From Caulobacteraceae bacterium (GTDB lineage Bacteria; Pseudomonadota; Alphaproteobacteria; Caulobacterales; Caulobacteraceae), in assembly GCA_027489335.1 (NCBI GenBank), contig JAIXZX010000005.1, positions 151,125-215,124 of the forward strand: DNA of 64,000 bases. The letters are read 5' to 3'. Positions within the stretch are counted from its first letter, which is position 1. Every line of letters starts with the position of its first letter. Shown one piece after another: positions 8,575 to 17,911 of this stretch. Below the pieces are notes generated by a model. The model was given only the letters and a program-made list of their open reading frames with translations. It was not told where the DNA came from and made no database searches. The translations under genes and the position numbers were made by a program.

Positions 8575-8913
8575 TCAGCCGGAAAGGCTCTCATGCGCGG
8601 CCGCCAGCAGGGTCTTCAGCTCTTCGGTCGGGATCTGCTCGACGGACTTGAAGTTGAAGCAGGACTTGCCCTGCATCCGCGCGCGGAGCTCCGGGCTGAG
8701 CTCGTCCAGAAGCGCCGGCTTCGTATAGACCGGGAACAGGTGGAAGGAGACGTAGCTCGCCTTTTCCTGCGCGGCGGCGAACATCTGCGGCTTCGCCGAC
8801 GACACATGCTCTTCCAGATAGAGATGGGTCGGCGTGTCGGCCTTGATGATGTGGTGCTGCGCGTAGGGCCGCAGCAGGCGCGCAAGGTGATCGAAGACGG
8901 CCTGACGGCTCAT
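8575..8913 (-). CDS. DUF1801-like small protein
   Basis: The 112-residue product has the layout of the DUF1801/YdhG-like small domain: an N-terminal helix, HHIIKADTPTHLYLE, and then KASYVSFHLFPVYTKPALLDELSPELRARMQGKSCF, where an exposed strand is followed by helices. These proteins are small cytoplasmic domains with no agreed function. A single Cys lies in GKSCFNF. It is transcribed toward the patatin gene and from the side of phaR, 32 bases from that gene's end, so it may share phaR's transcript. Confidence 0.6.
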   Translation of the reverse strand: MSRQAVFDHLARLLRPYAQHHIIKADTPTHLYLEEHVSSAKPQMFAAAQEKASYVSFHLFPVYTKPALLDELSPELRARMQGKSCFNFKSVEQIPTEELKTLLAAAHESLSG

Positions 8914-8945
8914 GGCCCTTCCTCCCTGGACGCCCGGCCCGTCGC

Positions 8946-9557
8946 CTAATCCTTCGAGGCCAGCTTGTTGATCTGGGCCTGCATGGCGGCGAGTTGCTCC
9001 TGCAGGGCCTTCAACGTGTCGTCGGATGCGGCCGCCGGCTCGGGGGCGGCGTCGCTGCGGGGGGGCTGGTCCTCGCCCTTGCCCGGCGGATAGGCGAAGG
9101 GGGTGAACATCTTCATCGCCCGGTCGAACATGGCCAGGTTCTGGCGGATCTGGTCGTCATAGGCGCCCAGCGGCGTGGCCTGGCCCATCTGGGTGAACTG
9201 GGTGCGCATCCGCTCCTGCTGCTGGGCGAAGGTGGCCAGCGACAGCTCCAGATAGCTCGGCAGGAAGGCCTCCATGGAGTTGCCATAGAAGCCGATCAAC
9301 TGGCGCAGGAACTGGATCGGCAACAGGCTCTGCCCCTGGCTCTCTTCCTCGAAGATGATCTGGGTCAGCACCGTGCGGGTGATGTCGTCATTGGTCTTGG
9401 CGTCATAGACCACGAAGTCGACTCCCTGTTTCACCATGTCGGCCAGGTGCTCGAGGGTCACATAGGAGCTGGATGCGGTGTTGTAGAGCCTGCGGTTCGC
9501 GTACTTCTTGATGACGACGCGGTCGCCGCCCTTCTTGCCGTCCTGAGTCTCGGGCAT
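8946..9557 (-). CDS. phaR: Polyhydroxyalkanoate synthesis repressor PhaR
   Basis: The ATG at 9557 is preceded by GAGAGGA and gives a 203-residue protein; longer frames run into the promoter region. The N-terminal PHB/PHA accumulation domain is plain (VVIKKYANRRLYNTASSSYV, then DFVVYDAKTNDDITR and LTQIIFEEE). A central helical part is followed by a C-terminal coiled coil (TLKALQEQLAAMQAQINKL). PhaR proteins bind both DNA and PHB granules and repress phasin and PHA genes until PHB accumulates. It is divergent from phaA-phaB, and the 169-base gap probably holds its operators. Confidence 0.95.
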   Translation of the reverse strand: MPETQDGKKGGDRVVIKKYANRRLYNTASSSYVTLEHLADMVKQGVDFVVYDAKTNDDITRTVLTQIIFEEESQGQSLLPIQFLRQLIGFYGNSMEAFLPSYLELSLATFAQQQERMRTQFTQMGQATPLGAYDDQIRQNLAMFDRAMKMFTPFAYPPGKGEDQPPRSDAAPEPAAASDDTLKALQEQLAAMQAQINKLASKD

Positions 9558-9726
9558 CGCGAATCCTCTCGTCTTTTCTGCGCGCGGCCTGCGCCGCAGC
9601 GGCTCTTTGCGGCGCAGTATCGCGGATGCGAGGGAAATCGCAAATCCCGCCCATCCCGTGGTCGGCCTTGCCGAGGCCCCGGTTCGTCCTGATAGATAGA
9701 GCGGCAGACCAGGGAGATGTGGTTCC

Positions 9727-10902
9727 ATGACCGAAGTGGTGATCGTCGCGGCCGCCCGCACGCCGGTGGGTTCGTTCAACGGGGCGCTCGCCAGCCTGCC
9801 CGCCCATGAGCTGGGCCGGGTGGCCATCAGCGCGGCCATCGAGCGCGCGGGCCTGACGCCCGCCGATATCGATGAGGTGATCCTGGGCCAGGTGCTGCAG
9901 GCTGGCGCGGGCCAGGGCCCGGCCCGCCAGGCCTCCATCGCCGCCGGCATTCCGGTGGCGGCTCCCGCCTGGAGCCTCAATCAGCTGTGCGGTTCGGGTC
10001 TGCGCGCCGTGGCGCTGGCCGCCCAGCAGGTGGCCGAAGGGGCCTCGAAGATCGTCATCGCCGGCGGGCAGGAAAGCATGAGCCAGGCGCCCCATGCGGC
10101 CCACCTGCGCTCGGGCCAGAAGATGGGCGATCTGGCCTTTGTGGACACCATGATCAAGGATGGCCTCTGGGACGCCTTCCACGGCTACCACATGGGTCAG
10201 ACGGCCGAGAACATCGCCGCCCGCTGGCAGATCACCCGGGCCGACCAGGACAATTTCGCCGTCGCCTCCCAGAACCGCGCCGAGGCCGCCCAGAAGGCCG
10301 GCAAGTTCACAGGCGAGATCGCGCCGGTGACCATCAAGGGCCGCAAGGGCGACACCGTCGTCGACCAGGACGAATACATCCGCCATGGGGCGACCCTGGA
10401 CAGCGTGTCGGGCCTGCGCCCCGCCTTCACCAAGGACGGCTCGGTCACCGCGGCCAACGCCTCGGGCCTCAATGACGGGGCCGCGGCCCTGGTGGTCATG
10501 AGCGCTGACGAGGCCAAGGCCCGCGGCCTGAAGCCGCTCGCCCGCATCGCGTCCTGGGCCCATGCCGGGGTCGAGCCCGAGATCATGGGCACTGGCCCCA
10601 TCCCCGCCAGCCGCAAGGCCCTGGAAAAGGCCGGCTGGAGCGTGGCCGATCTCGACCTGGTGGAATCCAACGAGGCCTTCGCCGCCCAGTCCATCTGCGT
10701 GGTGCGCGAGCTGGGCCTCGACCCGGACAAGGTCAATGTGAACGGCGGGGCCATCGCCATCGGCCATCCCATCGGCGCTTCGGGCGCGCGAATCCTGACC
10801 ACCCTGCTGCACGAGATGCAGCGGTCGGGCGCCGGCAAGGGTCTGGCGACCCTGTGCGTCGGCGGCGGCATGGGCGTGGCCATGTGCGTGGAAAAAATCT
10901 GA
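9727..10902 (+). CDS. phaA: Acetyl-CoA C-acetyltransferase (beta-ketothiolase)
   Basis: This 391-residue biosynthetic thiolase condenses two acetyl-CoA to acetoacetyl-CoA, the first step of PHB synthesis. The nucleophilic Cys is residue 88 in NQLCGSG. The C-terminal [16 protein letters not shown] holds the catalytic His, and [12 protein letters not shown] holds the second Cys. Length and motifs match the family. The acetoacetyl-CoA reductase phaB follows 51 bases later and phaR lies divergent, so this is a PHB operon. The PHA synthase gene itself is not in the window. Confidence 0.96.
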   Translation: MTEVVIVAAARTPVGSFNGALASLPAHELGRVAISAAIERAGLTPADIDEVILGQVLQAGAGQGPARQASIAAGIPVAAPAWSLNQLCGSGLRAVALAAQQVAEGASKIVIAGGQESMSQAPHAAHLRSGQKMGDLAFVDTMIKDGLWDAFHGYHMGQTAENIAARWQITRADQDNFAVASQNRAEAAQKAGKFTGEIAPVTIKGRKGDTVVDQDEYIRHGATLDSVSGLRPAFTKDGSVTAANASGLNDGAAALVVMSADEAKARGLKPLARIASWAHAGVEPEIMGTGPIPASRKALEKAGWSVADLDLVESNEAFAAQSICVVRELGLDPDKVNVNGGAIAIGHPIGASGARILTTLLHEMQRSGAGKGLATLCVGGGMGVAMCVEKI

Positions 10903-10953
10903 GCCAGACGGCGTTCAAGCCTTCGGCGACACAGGGAACAGGGAAGGACAACC

Positions 10954-11679
10954 ATGGCCAGAGTGGCGTTCGTCACCGGGGGCACGCGCGGGATCGGCCG
11001 GGCCATCTGCCAGCGGCTCAAGACTGACGGCTTTCAAGTCGCCGCCGGCTATTCCGGCAATGAGGCGGCCGCCGAAGCCTGCGCCCGGGAGCTGGGCATC
11101 ATGGTGGTGAAGGGCAATGTGGGCGTCTTCGCCGACTGCCAGGCCGCCGTGGCCAAGGTGGCCGCCGAGCTTGGCCCCGTGGACGTGCTGGTGAACAACG
11201 CCGGTATCACCCGCGACGGCTTCTTCCACAAGATGGACGCCGAGCAGTGGTCAGAGGTCATCCGGGTGAACATGGACTCCCTGTTCAACATGACCCGCCA
11301 GGTGATCGAGGGTATGCGCGAGCGCGGCTGGGGCCGGATCATCAACATCTCCTCGATCAACGGCCAGAAGGGGCAGGTGGGTCAGACCAACTACTCCGCC
11401 GCCAAGGCCGGCATGATCGGCTTCTCCAAGGCTCTGGCCCTGGAGAACGCCCGCAAGGGGGTGACGGTGAACTGTATCGCGCCAGGCTATATCGACACCG
11501 AGATGGTCACCGCCGTGCCGGAAGAGGTGCTGAAGGGCATCATCAGCCAGATCCCCGTGGGCCGCCTGGGCCGCGGCGAAGAGATCGCCGACATGGTCGC
11601 CTTCCTGGCCGGGGAGCACGCCGGCTACGTCACCGGCTCGACCCTGTCCCTGAACGGCGGTCAATATATGGCAGGCTGA
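10954..11679 (+). CDS. phaB: Acetoacetyl-CoA reductase
   Basis: This 241-residue short-chain dehydrogenase has the cofactor loop TGGTRGIGRAI near residue 7, NNAG, the catalytic Ser in ISSI, and the Tyr/Lys pair in YSAAKAG. It probably reduces acetoacetyl-CoA to (R)-3-hydroxybutyryl-CoA with NADPH, as expected for the second gene of a phaA-phaB operon. AAGGACAACC just before the start provides a ribosome site. FabG would be the alternative by sequence alone; position after phaA settles it. Confidence 0.94.
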   Translation: MARVAFVTGGTRGIGRAICQRLKTDGFQVAAGYSGNEAAAEACARELGIMVVKGNVGVFADCQAAVAKVAAELGPVDVLVNNAGITRDGFFHKMDAEQWSEVIRVNMDSLFNMTRQVIEGMRERGWGRIINISSINGQKGQVGQTNYSAAKAGMIGFSKALALENARKGVTVNCIAPGYIDTEMVTAVPEEVLKGIISQIPVGRLGRGEEIADMVAFLAGEHAGYVTGSTLSLNGGQYMAG

Positions 11680-11731
11680 CTGGCGTTATCGTCTCAAAAG
11701 CGCCCCAGTCGACCGGCATGTCTTATCGTCC

Positions 11732-12502
11732 ATGATGAGCGCTCGACCCGTGCTGCCTTTGAGGATTCTCGCTGCGGCGGCGCTCGCCGCGGCCGGGCTT
11801 GGCGTGGCCGCGCCTGCCATGGCCGCTCCGGGCTCCCTGCGCGAGGGGCTGTTCGGCGAAGGGCGCTATGACAGCCGCAGGTTCTCCGCCCCGCCAGTGG
11901 CGCGCTATGTGGTGGAAGACGGCGGCGCCTTTATTCTCGACCGCTCCACCCCCAGGCCTATGGTCAAGTTCGAGGACAGCGCCGAGGTCTGGGTGTTGCA
12001 GCCCCAGCCGGCGCCCCGGGGCGACATCATCTACAAGAACGATCTGGGCGAACCGGTCCTGAGGGCCACCCGCCTGGGCGGCCTGACGGTCTTCACCCGT
12101 CAACGGCCGTCGGGTGCGGCTGCGGCCATGGTGGCCGGCGCCACGCCCCTGCGTCTGCCGACCCTGGGGCCTGAGGCGCTGCTGCAGAGGCTGGCCCAGG
12201 CCAGCGCGCGCGCGAGCCGAGCGGCGCGGCGGCTGATTCCCTTCGAGGCCGACGCCTCTCCCGAGACCGCGCCCCTGGTGGCCGATGCGGCCATGGTCGC
12301 CGCAGAAGCCGTGGTCCGGCTGGCCGCGCAACCCGCCGGTCGTCAGGTCTTGAGCGGCGTCGACAAGGTCACCCTGGTGGAGGGCCGTCGCCCCGGCGCC
12401 AGCCTGCGCGGCGGGGTGATCCTGATCACCATTACGCCCCAGGACGGCATGGCAGGGCGCCCGTCGTCTGAGCGGATCGTGGCCGCCGCCGGCGCCCGCT
12501 AA
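11732..12502 (+). CDS. Exported DUF4908-type protein
   Basis: The 256-residue product has a signal peptide (ILAAAALAAAGLGVAAPAMA) with cleavage expected after AMA. The mature part begins with GLFGEGRYDSRRFSAPPVARYVVEDGGAFILDRS, which I associate with the DUF4908 family of Caulobacterales. It continues with a beta-rich domain (DSAEVWVLQPQPAPRGDIIYKND) and a long Ala/Arg-rich helical part. The function is unknown; it is probably periplasmic. It starts 53 bases after phaB but is unlikely to be a PHB gene. Confidence 0.75.
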   Translation: MMSARPVLPLRILAAAALAAAGLGVAAPAMAAPGSLREGLFGEGRYDSRRFSAPPVARYVVEDGGAFILDRSTPRPMVKFEDSAEVWVLQPQPAPRGDIIYKNDLGEPVLRATRLGGLTVFTRQRPSGAAAAMVAGATPLRLPTLGPEALLQRLAQASARASRAARRLIPFEADASPETAPLVADAAMVAAEAVVRLAAQPAGRQVLSGVDKVTLVEGRRPGASLRGGVILITITPQDGMAGRPSSERIVAAAGAR

Positions 12503-12513
12503 TCCCTTGAGCC

Positions 12514-13275
12514 TCAGCCCTTGAAGCTGTCCTTGGCCGCCCTCAGGGCGGCGAAGGCCGCATGGTCCGGCGCGCCCACAACCCCCAGATTTGGCGCCAG
12601 CAGCGGCGCGCGCAGGAACGGATTGGTCTGGCGCTCCAATCCGATGGTGGTGGGCACCGTGGCCTCGCCGCGGCTGCGGGCCTCGAACACGGCCTCGGCG
12701 CGGGCCGCGACGGCCGGATCATCATCCACCGACAGGGCGAACCGGGCGTTGGAGGCGGTGTATTCGTGGGCGCAATAGACGGTGGTCGCCTCCGGCAGGG
12801 CGGCCAGGCGCTGCAGGCTCGCCCACATCTGCTCTGGCTGGCCCTCGAACATTCGACCGCAGCCCAGGGCGAACAGGGTGTCGCCGACAAAGGCGATGGC
12901 GTCCTCGGCGTCGTAATAGGCGATATGCCCCAGGGTGTGGCCGCCCACCTCCAGCACAGAGAATCGCGTCCCCCCAAGTTCGACCACGTCGCCCTCGGTC
13001 ACCTCCCGGTCCAGGGGCGCGATCCTGCGCACCTCGGCCGGGCCGACGATCTTCGCCCCCGTCGCCGCCTGAATCTCGGCGTTCCCCCCAGCGTGGTCGG
13101 CGTGCCAGTGAGTGTTCAGAATCAGCGCCAGTTTCCAGCCGGTCTTGTCCAGTTCAGCCAGGATGGCCTTGGCGTCGGGGGTGTCGACCGTGGCGGCGAG
13201 GCCGGTGGCCTCGTCCTGGATCAGGAAGCCGTAATTGTCCGACAGGCAGGGAAACTGGTGGACCCGCAGGGCCAT
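12514..13275 (-). CDS. gloB: Hydroxyacylglutathione hydrolase (glyoxalase II)
   Basis: This 253-residue metallo-beta-lactamase-fold enzyme hydrolyses S-lactoylglutathione to lactate and glutathione in methylglyoxal detoxification. Metal ligands are visible in THWHADHAGG (near residue 55), in GGHTLGH (near 112), in FVGDTLFALGCGR and in YCAHEYT. The last also begins the C-terminal glyoxalase-II helical domain that binds glutathione. Length matches the family. A methyltransferase gene lies divergent, 92 bases away, an arrangement I associate with other Caulobacterales. Confidence 0.94.
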   Translation of the reverse strand: MALRVHQFPCLSDNYGFLIQDEATGLAATVDTPDAKAILAELDKTGWKLALILNTHWHADHAGGNAEIQAATGAKIVGPAEVRRIAPLDREVTEGDVVELGGTRFSVLEVGGHTLGHIAYYDAEDAIAFVGDTLFALGCGRMFEGQPEQMWASLQRLAALPEATTVYCAHEYTASNARFALSVDDDPAVAARAEAVFEARSRGEATVPTTIGLERQTNPFLRAPLLAPNLGVVGAPDHAAFAALRAAKDSFKG

Positions 13276-13366
13276 GGGCGCGCCTCGTCTTGCTCGGGCC
13301 GCGGGACAGGGCCGCCGCCAACGCTCTAGGATAGGGTGTCGAGCCTCATCCTAACGCCCAGGGCCC

Positions 13367-14131
13367 ATGCGTCGAGACATCCTTGATCTGCGCGCCTTCT
13401 ACGCCTCCGACCTCGGGCGGACCGCCCGGGCGATGATTGGCCGCAAGCTGACCGAAGCCTGGGGGGAGGGCGGTGGTCTCGACATTCTCGGGCTCGGCTA
13501 TTCCACCCCCTATCTCGGCGGCTTTCGCGACAAGGCCAGGCGGGTGATCGCGGCCATGCCGGCCCAGCAGGGGGTGGAGATCTGGCCGGGAACCGGCGGC
13601 GGTCTGACAAGTCTCGTGCACGAAGAGGCCCTTCCGTTCCAGAACGCCCTGTTCGACCGCATCCTGCTGATCCACGCCCTGGAAGAGAGCCCTGATCCTC
13701 TGGCCTTGCTGCGGGAGGTCTGGCGGGTGATGGCGCCCTCGGGGCGGGTGATCGTGGCCGTCGCCGCCCGGGACGGCCTGTGGGCCAATGCTGAGCAGAC
13801 CCCCTTTGGCCACGGCCGCCCCTATAGCCGCCGCCAGCTCGCCCAGCTGATCGGCGAGGCCGAGTTCGAACCGGTGGGCTATACCCGCGCCCTCTACGCC
13901 CCGCCCATTTCTTGGCTCACGGGTCAGGCCGAGACCTTCGAACAGGCCGGATCGCGGCTGTGGCCGCGCTTTTCCGGCGTGGTGCTGATCGAGGCCGTCA
14001 AGCAGACCTACGCCATCAAGGCCCGCCCGCAGCGGGCGCGAAGCCGGGTGGTGCGACCGGTCATGGCGCCGGTTCCCGCCACGCGCGAGACCCCGGTGCG
14101 CAACCCGAGGCCGGGATCGGTCGTTTCCTAG
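13367..14131 (+). CDS. Class I SAM-dependent methyltransferase
   Basis: The 254-residue product is a Rossmann-type methyltransferase. DILGLGYSTPYL stands where the glycine-rich SAM loop is expected, and ALFDRILLIHALEESPDPLALLREVWRVMAPSGRVIVAV matches motifs of UbiE-like enzymes (location only). The C-terminus is basic (RPQRARSRVV). The substrate is unknown. It is divergent from gloB and ends in a strong hairpin that overlaps its stop codon. Confidence 0.85.
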   Translation: MRRDILDLRAFYASDLGRTARAMIGRKLTEAWGEGGGLDILGLGYSTPYLGGFRDKARRVIAAMPAQQGVEIWPGTGGGLTSLVHEEALPFQNALFDRILLIHALEESPDPLALLREVWRVMAPSGRVIVAVAARDGLWANAEQTPFGHGRPYSRRQLAQLIGEAEFEPVGYTRALYAPPISWLTGQAETFEQAGSRLWPRFSGVVLIEAVKQTYAIKARPQRARSRVVRPVMAPVPATRETPVRNPRPGSVVS

Positions 14132-14154
14132 GGCGCCTAAGGCTAAGGCGCCCT
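14130..14154 (+). terminator. Hairpin terminator after the methyltransferase gene
   Basis: AGGGCGCCT and AGGCGCCCT form a perfect 9-bp stem with a 7-base loop beginning within the stop codon at 14129-14131. No T-run follows, so termination efficiency is uncertain. Confidence 0.5.
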
Positions 14155-14256
14155 GGACCCCAGGCCTCCAGCGCTCTTGGAGCCTAGCCCGGAACGTCCT
14201 AGCTTGATGATCTGACCGTCCGGCATTTCGCCGGCCACCAGCGGAGACCCGTCGCC

Positions 14257-14601
14257 ATGAAGATGATCGTCGCGGTCATCAAGCCCAGCCGCCTCGACGC
14301 GGTGCTCGAAGCCGTCACCGAGGCCGGCGCCTCAGGTCTCACCGTCACCGAGGTCCGCGGCTATGGCCGTCAGCGGGGCAAGACCGAGGTCTATCGGGGC
14401 GCCGAGTACGAGGTGAAGCTCCTGCCCAAGGTCAAGCTGGAGATCGCCGTGCCGTCCGACATCGCCGATGCGGTGATCGAGGCCGTGGCCCGCACGGCCA
14501 ACACCGGCAAGATCGGCGACGGCAAGGTGTTCGTGCTTGATCTGGAACAGGCCCTGCGTATTCGCACGGGCGACCGGGACGCCGCGGCCATCGCGGGCTG
14601 A
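14257..14601 (+). CDS. P-II family nitrogen regulatory protein
   Basis: The 114-residue protein is a P-II signal protein. Its T-loop contains GRQRGKTEVYRGAEYEVKLLPK with Tyr at residue 51, the uridylylation site in GlnB/GlnK. The C-terminal half has TGKIGDGKVFV, the B-loop that binds ATP/ADP. Such trimers sense 2-oxoglutarate, ATP/ADP and, through modification, glutamine. No amtB or glnA is next to it, so whether it acts as GlnK (on AmtB) or GlnB cannot be decided here. Confidence 0.92.
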   Translation: MKMIVAVIKPSRLDAVLEAVTEAGASGLTVTEVRGYGRQRGKTEVYRGAEYEVKLLPKVKLEIAVPSDIADAVIEAVARTANTGKIGDGKVFVLDLEQALRIRTGDRDAAAIAG

Positions 14602-14794
14602 AGCTTGGTCGTGGTGAAGCTAACACCCTGAGATTGTAAGAGTCTTGGGGCTCGCTTTGATGGAACGGTGATTTTCGGCGCCCCATCCTCGCCCCGATTC
14701 GCCTTGGCATGGCCTCAATGGGTCCCGACTTCCTCCTCATTTGGGGGCCATTTCCGCTCCGAAATCGCCATTTCGGCGACATTGGAGGGGTATT

Positions 14795-17700
14795 ATGGAC
14801 AGGCGATGGCTCAGTGCGGCGGCGATCGGACCCCTCCTGCTGGCGGCGGGCGCGGCCCGCGCCGAGACGGTGATCGGGGACGCGCGCACCACCCCTGTGG
14901 CCACCGCCACAGCCGCCTCCGGCGCCCCTGACGACCTCCGGATCTCCAGCGCTGGCTCGGTGAAGCCTGCGGGTGGAACGGCGGTGACTCTCAACAGCGA
15001 CCACAAGGTGACCATCGAGGGCGAGGTGGCCATCACCGACGCCAGCGACGCCACGGCTCTGCTGGTCGAGGGCGGCCGGCGGGGGGATGTGGCCCTGTCG
15101 GGCGCCCTTCGCGTGGACGAGTCCTACGCCGCCACCGACGCGGATTCTGATGGAGACCTCGACGGGGCATTCGCGACCGGCGTCCGCCGCTACGGGGTCC
15201 GCACCACAGGCGCCGAGGCCTTCCACGGCTCCATCGTGCAGACCGCAGGCTCCATCACGGTGGAGGGCAATGATTCGGCCGGCATCCTGACCCAGAGCGC
15301 CGTGGACGGGTCGATCCGCGCCGGGGGATCGATCTCGGTGCTGGGCGACCGCAGCTACGGCCTTCGGACCGAGGGGACGGTGGGCGGCGATGTGGTCACC
15401 CGGGGCGGGGTGACCGTGCAGGGCGCCGAGGCCGTGGGCGTGGCCGTGGACCGCAATGTGGGCGGCGCCCTGATCCTCGGCGGTCCCGTGACCGTTACGG
15501 GTTATCGCTATACGACGCGGCCGACCGACGTCAGCAAGCTCGACGCCGACGACCTGCTGCAGGGCGGGCCCGCCGTGCGGGTCCGGGGCAGCGTCCAGGG
15601 CGGCGTGCTGGTTGATGCTCCGCCTGCGGATAATGATCCTGCTAACGCCGACGAGGATGGAGACGGCGTGGCCGACGCGTCGGAAACCACGGGCGTGATC
15701 ACCAGCTATGGCCAGGCTGCGGGCCTTCAGATCGGCGGCGCAGACGCCCTGGTCCTCGGGACGGTCAGCGGCTCGGGCGGCTTTGGCCTGGTGGTCAATG
15801 GCACGGTGCAGGGGGTAGGCCTCTATGACGGGGTCCGGGGCCTCGGGATCGAGATCGGCGGCCAGGGGGGCGCGGCCCAGGTGACTGGCGGGATCAAGGT
15901 CGGCGGTGTGGTCTCCGCCGATGGGACCCAGGCTGGCGCAGTGGGTCTTCACCTCAGGTCCGGCGCCAGCGCCCCGGTCCTGGGCAATAGCGGGGTGATC
16001 CGAGGGCGCGCGGTGTCCGACAGCGCCGTCGATGTCCGCGCCATCCAGATCGACGCCGGAGCCAGCGCTAGCCAGTTGACCAATCACGGCACGATCTCCG
16101 CCGCCATCACCGGGGCCAAGGGCTCGGCCGCCGCCGTGCTGGACGCCGCCGGAACCTTGAGACTGGTGGAGAACACCGGCCTGATCAGCGCAGCGTTTGC
16201 GCCGGCGGACGGGGCGAGCGTGGAGGGCCGCGCCATCGCGCTGGACCTGCGGGCCAACACCACCGGCGTGACTGTGCGCCAGAGCGCCAACAGCGTGGCG
16301 ACCGTCGTGCCGACCCTGACCGGCGACGTGCTGTTCGGCTCGGGCCCGGCGCGGATGGAACTGCTGGCCGGGCGGATGACTGGCGCCCTGGCCTTCGGGA
16401 CGGGCGCCGATGTCCTGACGATCAATGGCGGGGCGAGCTATGCAGGCGCCCTCACCGACGCCGGCGGTGGTCTCGCGGTCATGGTGGGCGACGGCCGTCT
16501 GACCACCACCCACACCGGGACGCTGGGCCTGAGCAGCCTGACCCTTGGCTCCGACGCCGAACTGATCCTCACCGCCGACCCCGCCACAGGGGCTGCCAGC
16601 CGCTTCAATGTGGCGGGTCAGGCGGTGGTGGCCCAGGGCGCCCAGATCGGCCTCGCCTTCACCTCCAAGCTTACAGCCCCCACCAGCTTCACCCTGATCC
16701 AGGCCGGAGATCTGCAGGTCGGCGGGACGCTGGATGAGACCCTCTTGGCTACAGGCCCCTGGCTCTATCGGACCAGCCTGCGGGTGGATCAGGCGCAAGG
16801 TCAGATCATCGCCGACGTGCGCCGCCGCACGGCCGGGGAGGCCGGGCTGACCACCGCCCAGGCCGGCGCCTATGAGGCGGTGTTCGAGGCCTTCGACCGG
16901 GACGCCACCGTCCGCGACGCCCTGCTGGCCAAGACCGATGCGGCGGGTTTCGGCGGCCTCTACGACCAGTTCCTGCCCGACTATTCCGGCGCCCTCTTCC
17001 GGGTGATCGCCCAGGCCCAGGAGGCCACCGCCCGGGGGATCGATGAGACCGAGGGCTTGCTGCCCCGCAGCGGCCGCCGGGCCTGGGTCCAGGAGATCGG
17101 CGTCATTCAGCGCCAGGACCTGGACGGGGCGGCCGGCTTCGAGGCTGACGGGTTCGGCCTGGCGGCCGGCGTCGAGGGGGCGGAGACCGGTCTCGGGACC
17201 TTCGGCCTGCAGACCAGCTTCCTCAATGTGAACGTCGATGAGAACGGCGCCGCCGCCGCCGAGACCCTCAGCGGCTCGACCCTGTCGGCGGGGGTCTACT
17301 GGCGGGCCTCGGCAGGCGGCCTGCAGGCCTCGGCCGGCGCCACCGGCGGCTATGCCTGGATGCAGGGGGAGCGGGCGGTGGTGGACCTGGACGGGGGGCT
17401 GTCGCGGACGGCGACCTCGGACTGGACCGCCCTGCTGGGGACCGGTCACGTCGCCCTGTCCTGGACCGCAGAGGCCGGCCGCTTCTATGCCCGCCCGATG
17501 CTGCGGGCCGACTATGTCTATCTGCGGGAGGACGGCCGCACCGAGAGCGGCGGCGGCGAGGCCATCGACCTCGCCATTGACGAGCGCACGGGCCAGCAGC
17601 TGGCGGCCTTCGCGGGACTGGCGCTCGGCGCCACCTTCGGCGACCCCGACGGCATGCTCTGGCGACCCGAGGTTACGGCCGGCTACCGCGCCCTGACCGG

Positions 17701-17911
17701 AGACGGCGCCGGCGCCACCACCGCCCGCTTCGTCAGCGGCGGTCCGGCGTTCAGCCTGGACGCCCCGGAAATGGACGACGGGGCCATGGTCGTGCGCCTC
17801 GGCGTGCGCGGCCTGAGCCGCCACTTCGACCTGGCCGTGGAGGGCGGCGGCGAGCTGCGGGGTGACCACCAGGCCTATGACGCCCGGGTCACCGCACGCC
17901 TGGCCTTCTAG
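14795..17911 (+). CDS. Autotransporter (type V secretion) protein
   Basis: The ATG at 14795 has GGAGGGG seven bases upstream and begins a signal peptide (MDRRWLSAAAIGPLLLAAGA, then ARAE). The 1038-residue product has a passenger of glycine-rich beta-helix-like repeats (residues about 25-690) and a C-terminal outer-membrane beta-barrel (about 760-1038) ending ARLAF with the terminal Phe recognised by BAM. Two acidic loops, DADSDGDLDG near residue 125 and DEDGDGVAD near 288, look like calcium sites. It is probably a cell-surface or adhesin-like protein. No protease triad is evident. It is convergent with metW, overlapping by 4 bases. Confidence 0.88.
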   Translation: MDRRWLSAAAIGPLLLAAGAARAETVIGDARTTPVATATAASGAPDDLRISSAGSVKPAGGTAVTLNSDHKVTIEGEVAITDASDATALLVEGGRRGDVALSGALRVDESYAATDADSDGDLDGAFATGVRRYGVRTTGAEAFHGSIVQTAGSITVEGNDSAGILTQSAVDGSIRAGGSISVLGDRSYGLRTEGTVGGDVVTRGGVTVQGAEAVGVAVDRNVGGALILGGPVTVTGYRYTTRPTDVSKLDADDLLQGGPAVRVRGSVQGGVLVDAPPADNDPANADEDGDGVADASETTGVITSYGQAAGLQIGGADALVLGTVSGSGGFGLVVNGTVQGVGLYDGVRGLGIEIGGQGGAAQVTGGIKVGGVVSADGTQAGAVGLHLRSGASAPVLGNSGVIRGRAVSDSAVDVRAIQIDAGASASQLTNHGTISAAITGAKGSAAAVLDAAGTLRLVENTGLISAAFAPADGASVEGRAIALDLRANTTGVTVRQSANSVATVVPTLTGDVLFGSGPARMELLAGRMTGALAFGTGADVLTINGGASYAGALTDAGGGLAVMVGDGRLTTTHTGTLGLSSLTLGSDAELILTADPATGAASRFNVAGQAVVAQGAQIGLAFTSKLTAPTSFTLIQAGDLQVGGTLDETLLATGPWLYRTSLRVDQAQGQIIADVRRRTAGEAGLTTAQAGAYEAVFEAFDRDATVRDALLAKTDAAGFGGLYDQFLPDYSGALFRVIAQAQEATARGIDETEGLLPRSGRRAWVQEIGVIQRQDLDGAAGFEADGFGLAAGVEGAETGLGTFGLQTSFLNVNVDENGAAAAETLSGSTLSAGVYWRASAGGLQASAGATGGYAWMQGERAVVDLDGGLSRTATSDWTALLGTGHVALSWTAEAGRFYARPMLRADYVYLREDGRTESGGGEAIDLAIDERTGQQLAAFAGLALGATFGDPDGMLWRPEVTAGYRALTGDGAGATTARFVSGGPAFSLDAPEMDDGAMVVRLGVRGLSRHFDLAVEGGGELRGDHQAYDARVTARLAF

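Noticed and set aside
9403..10812. Long minus-strand frame over phaA
   Set aside because: Shadow of the thiolase gene; no start site or motif.
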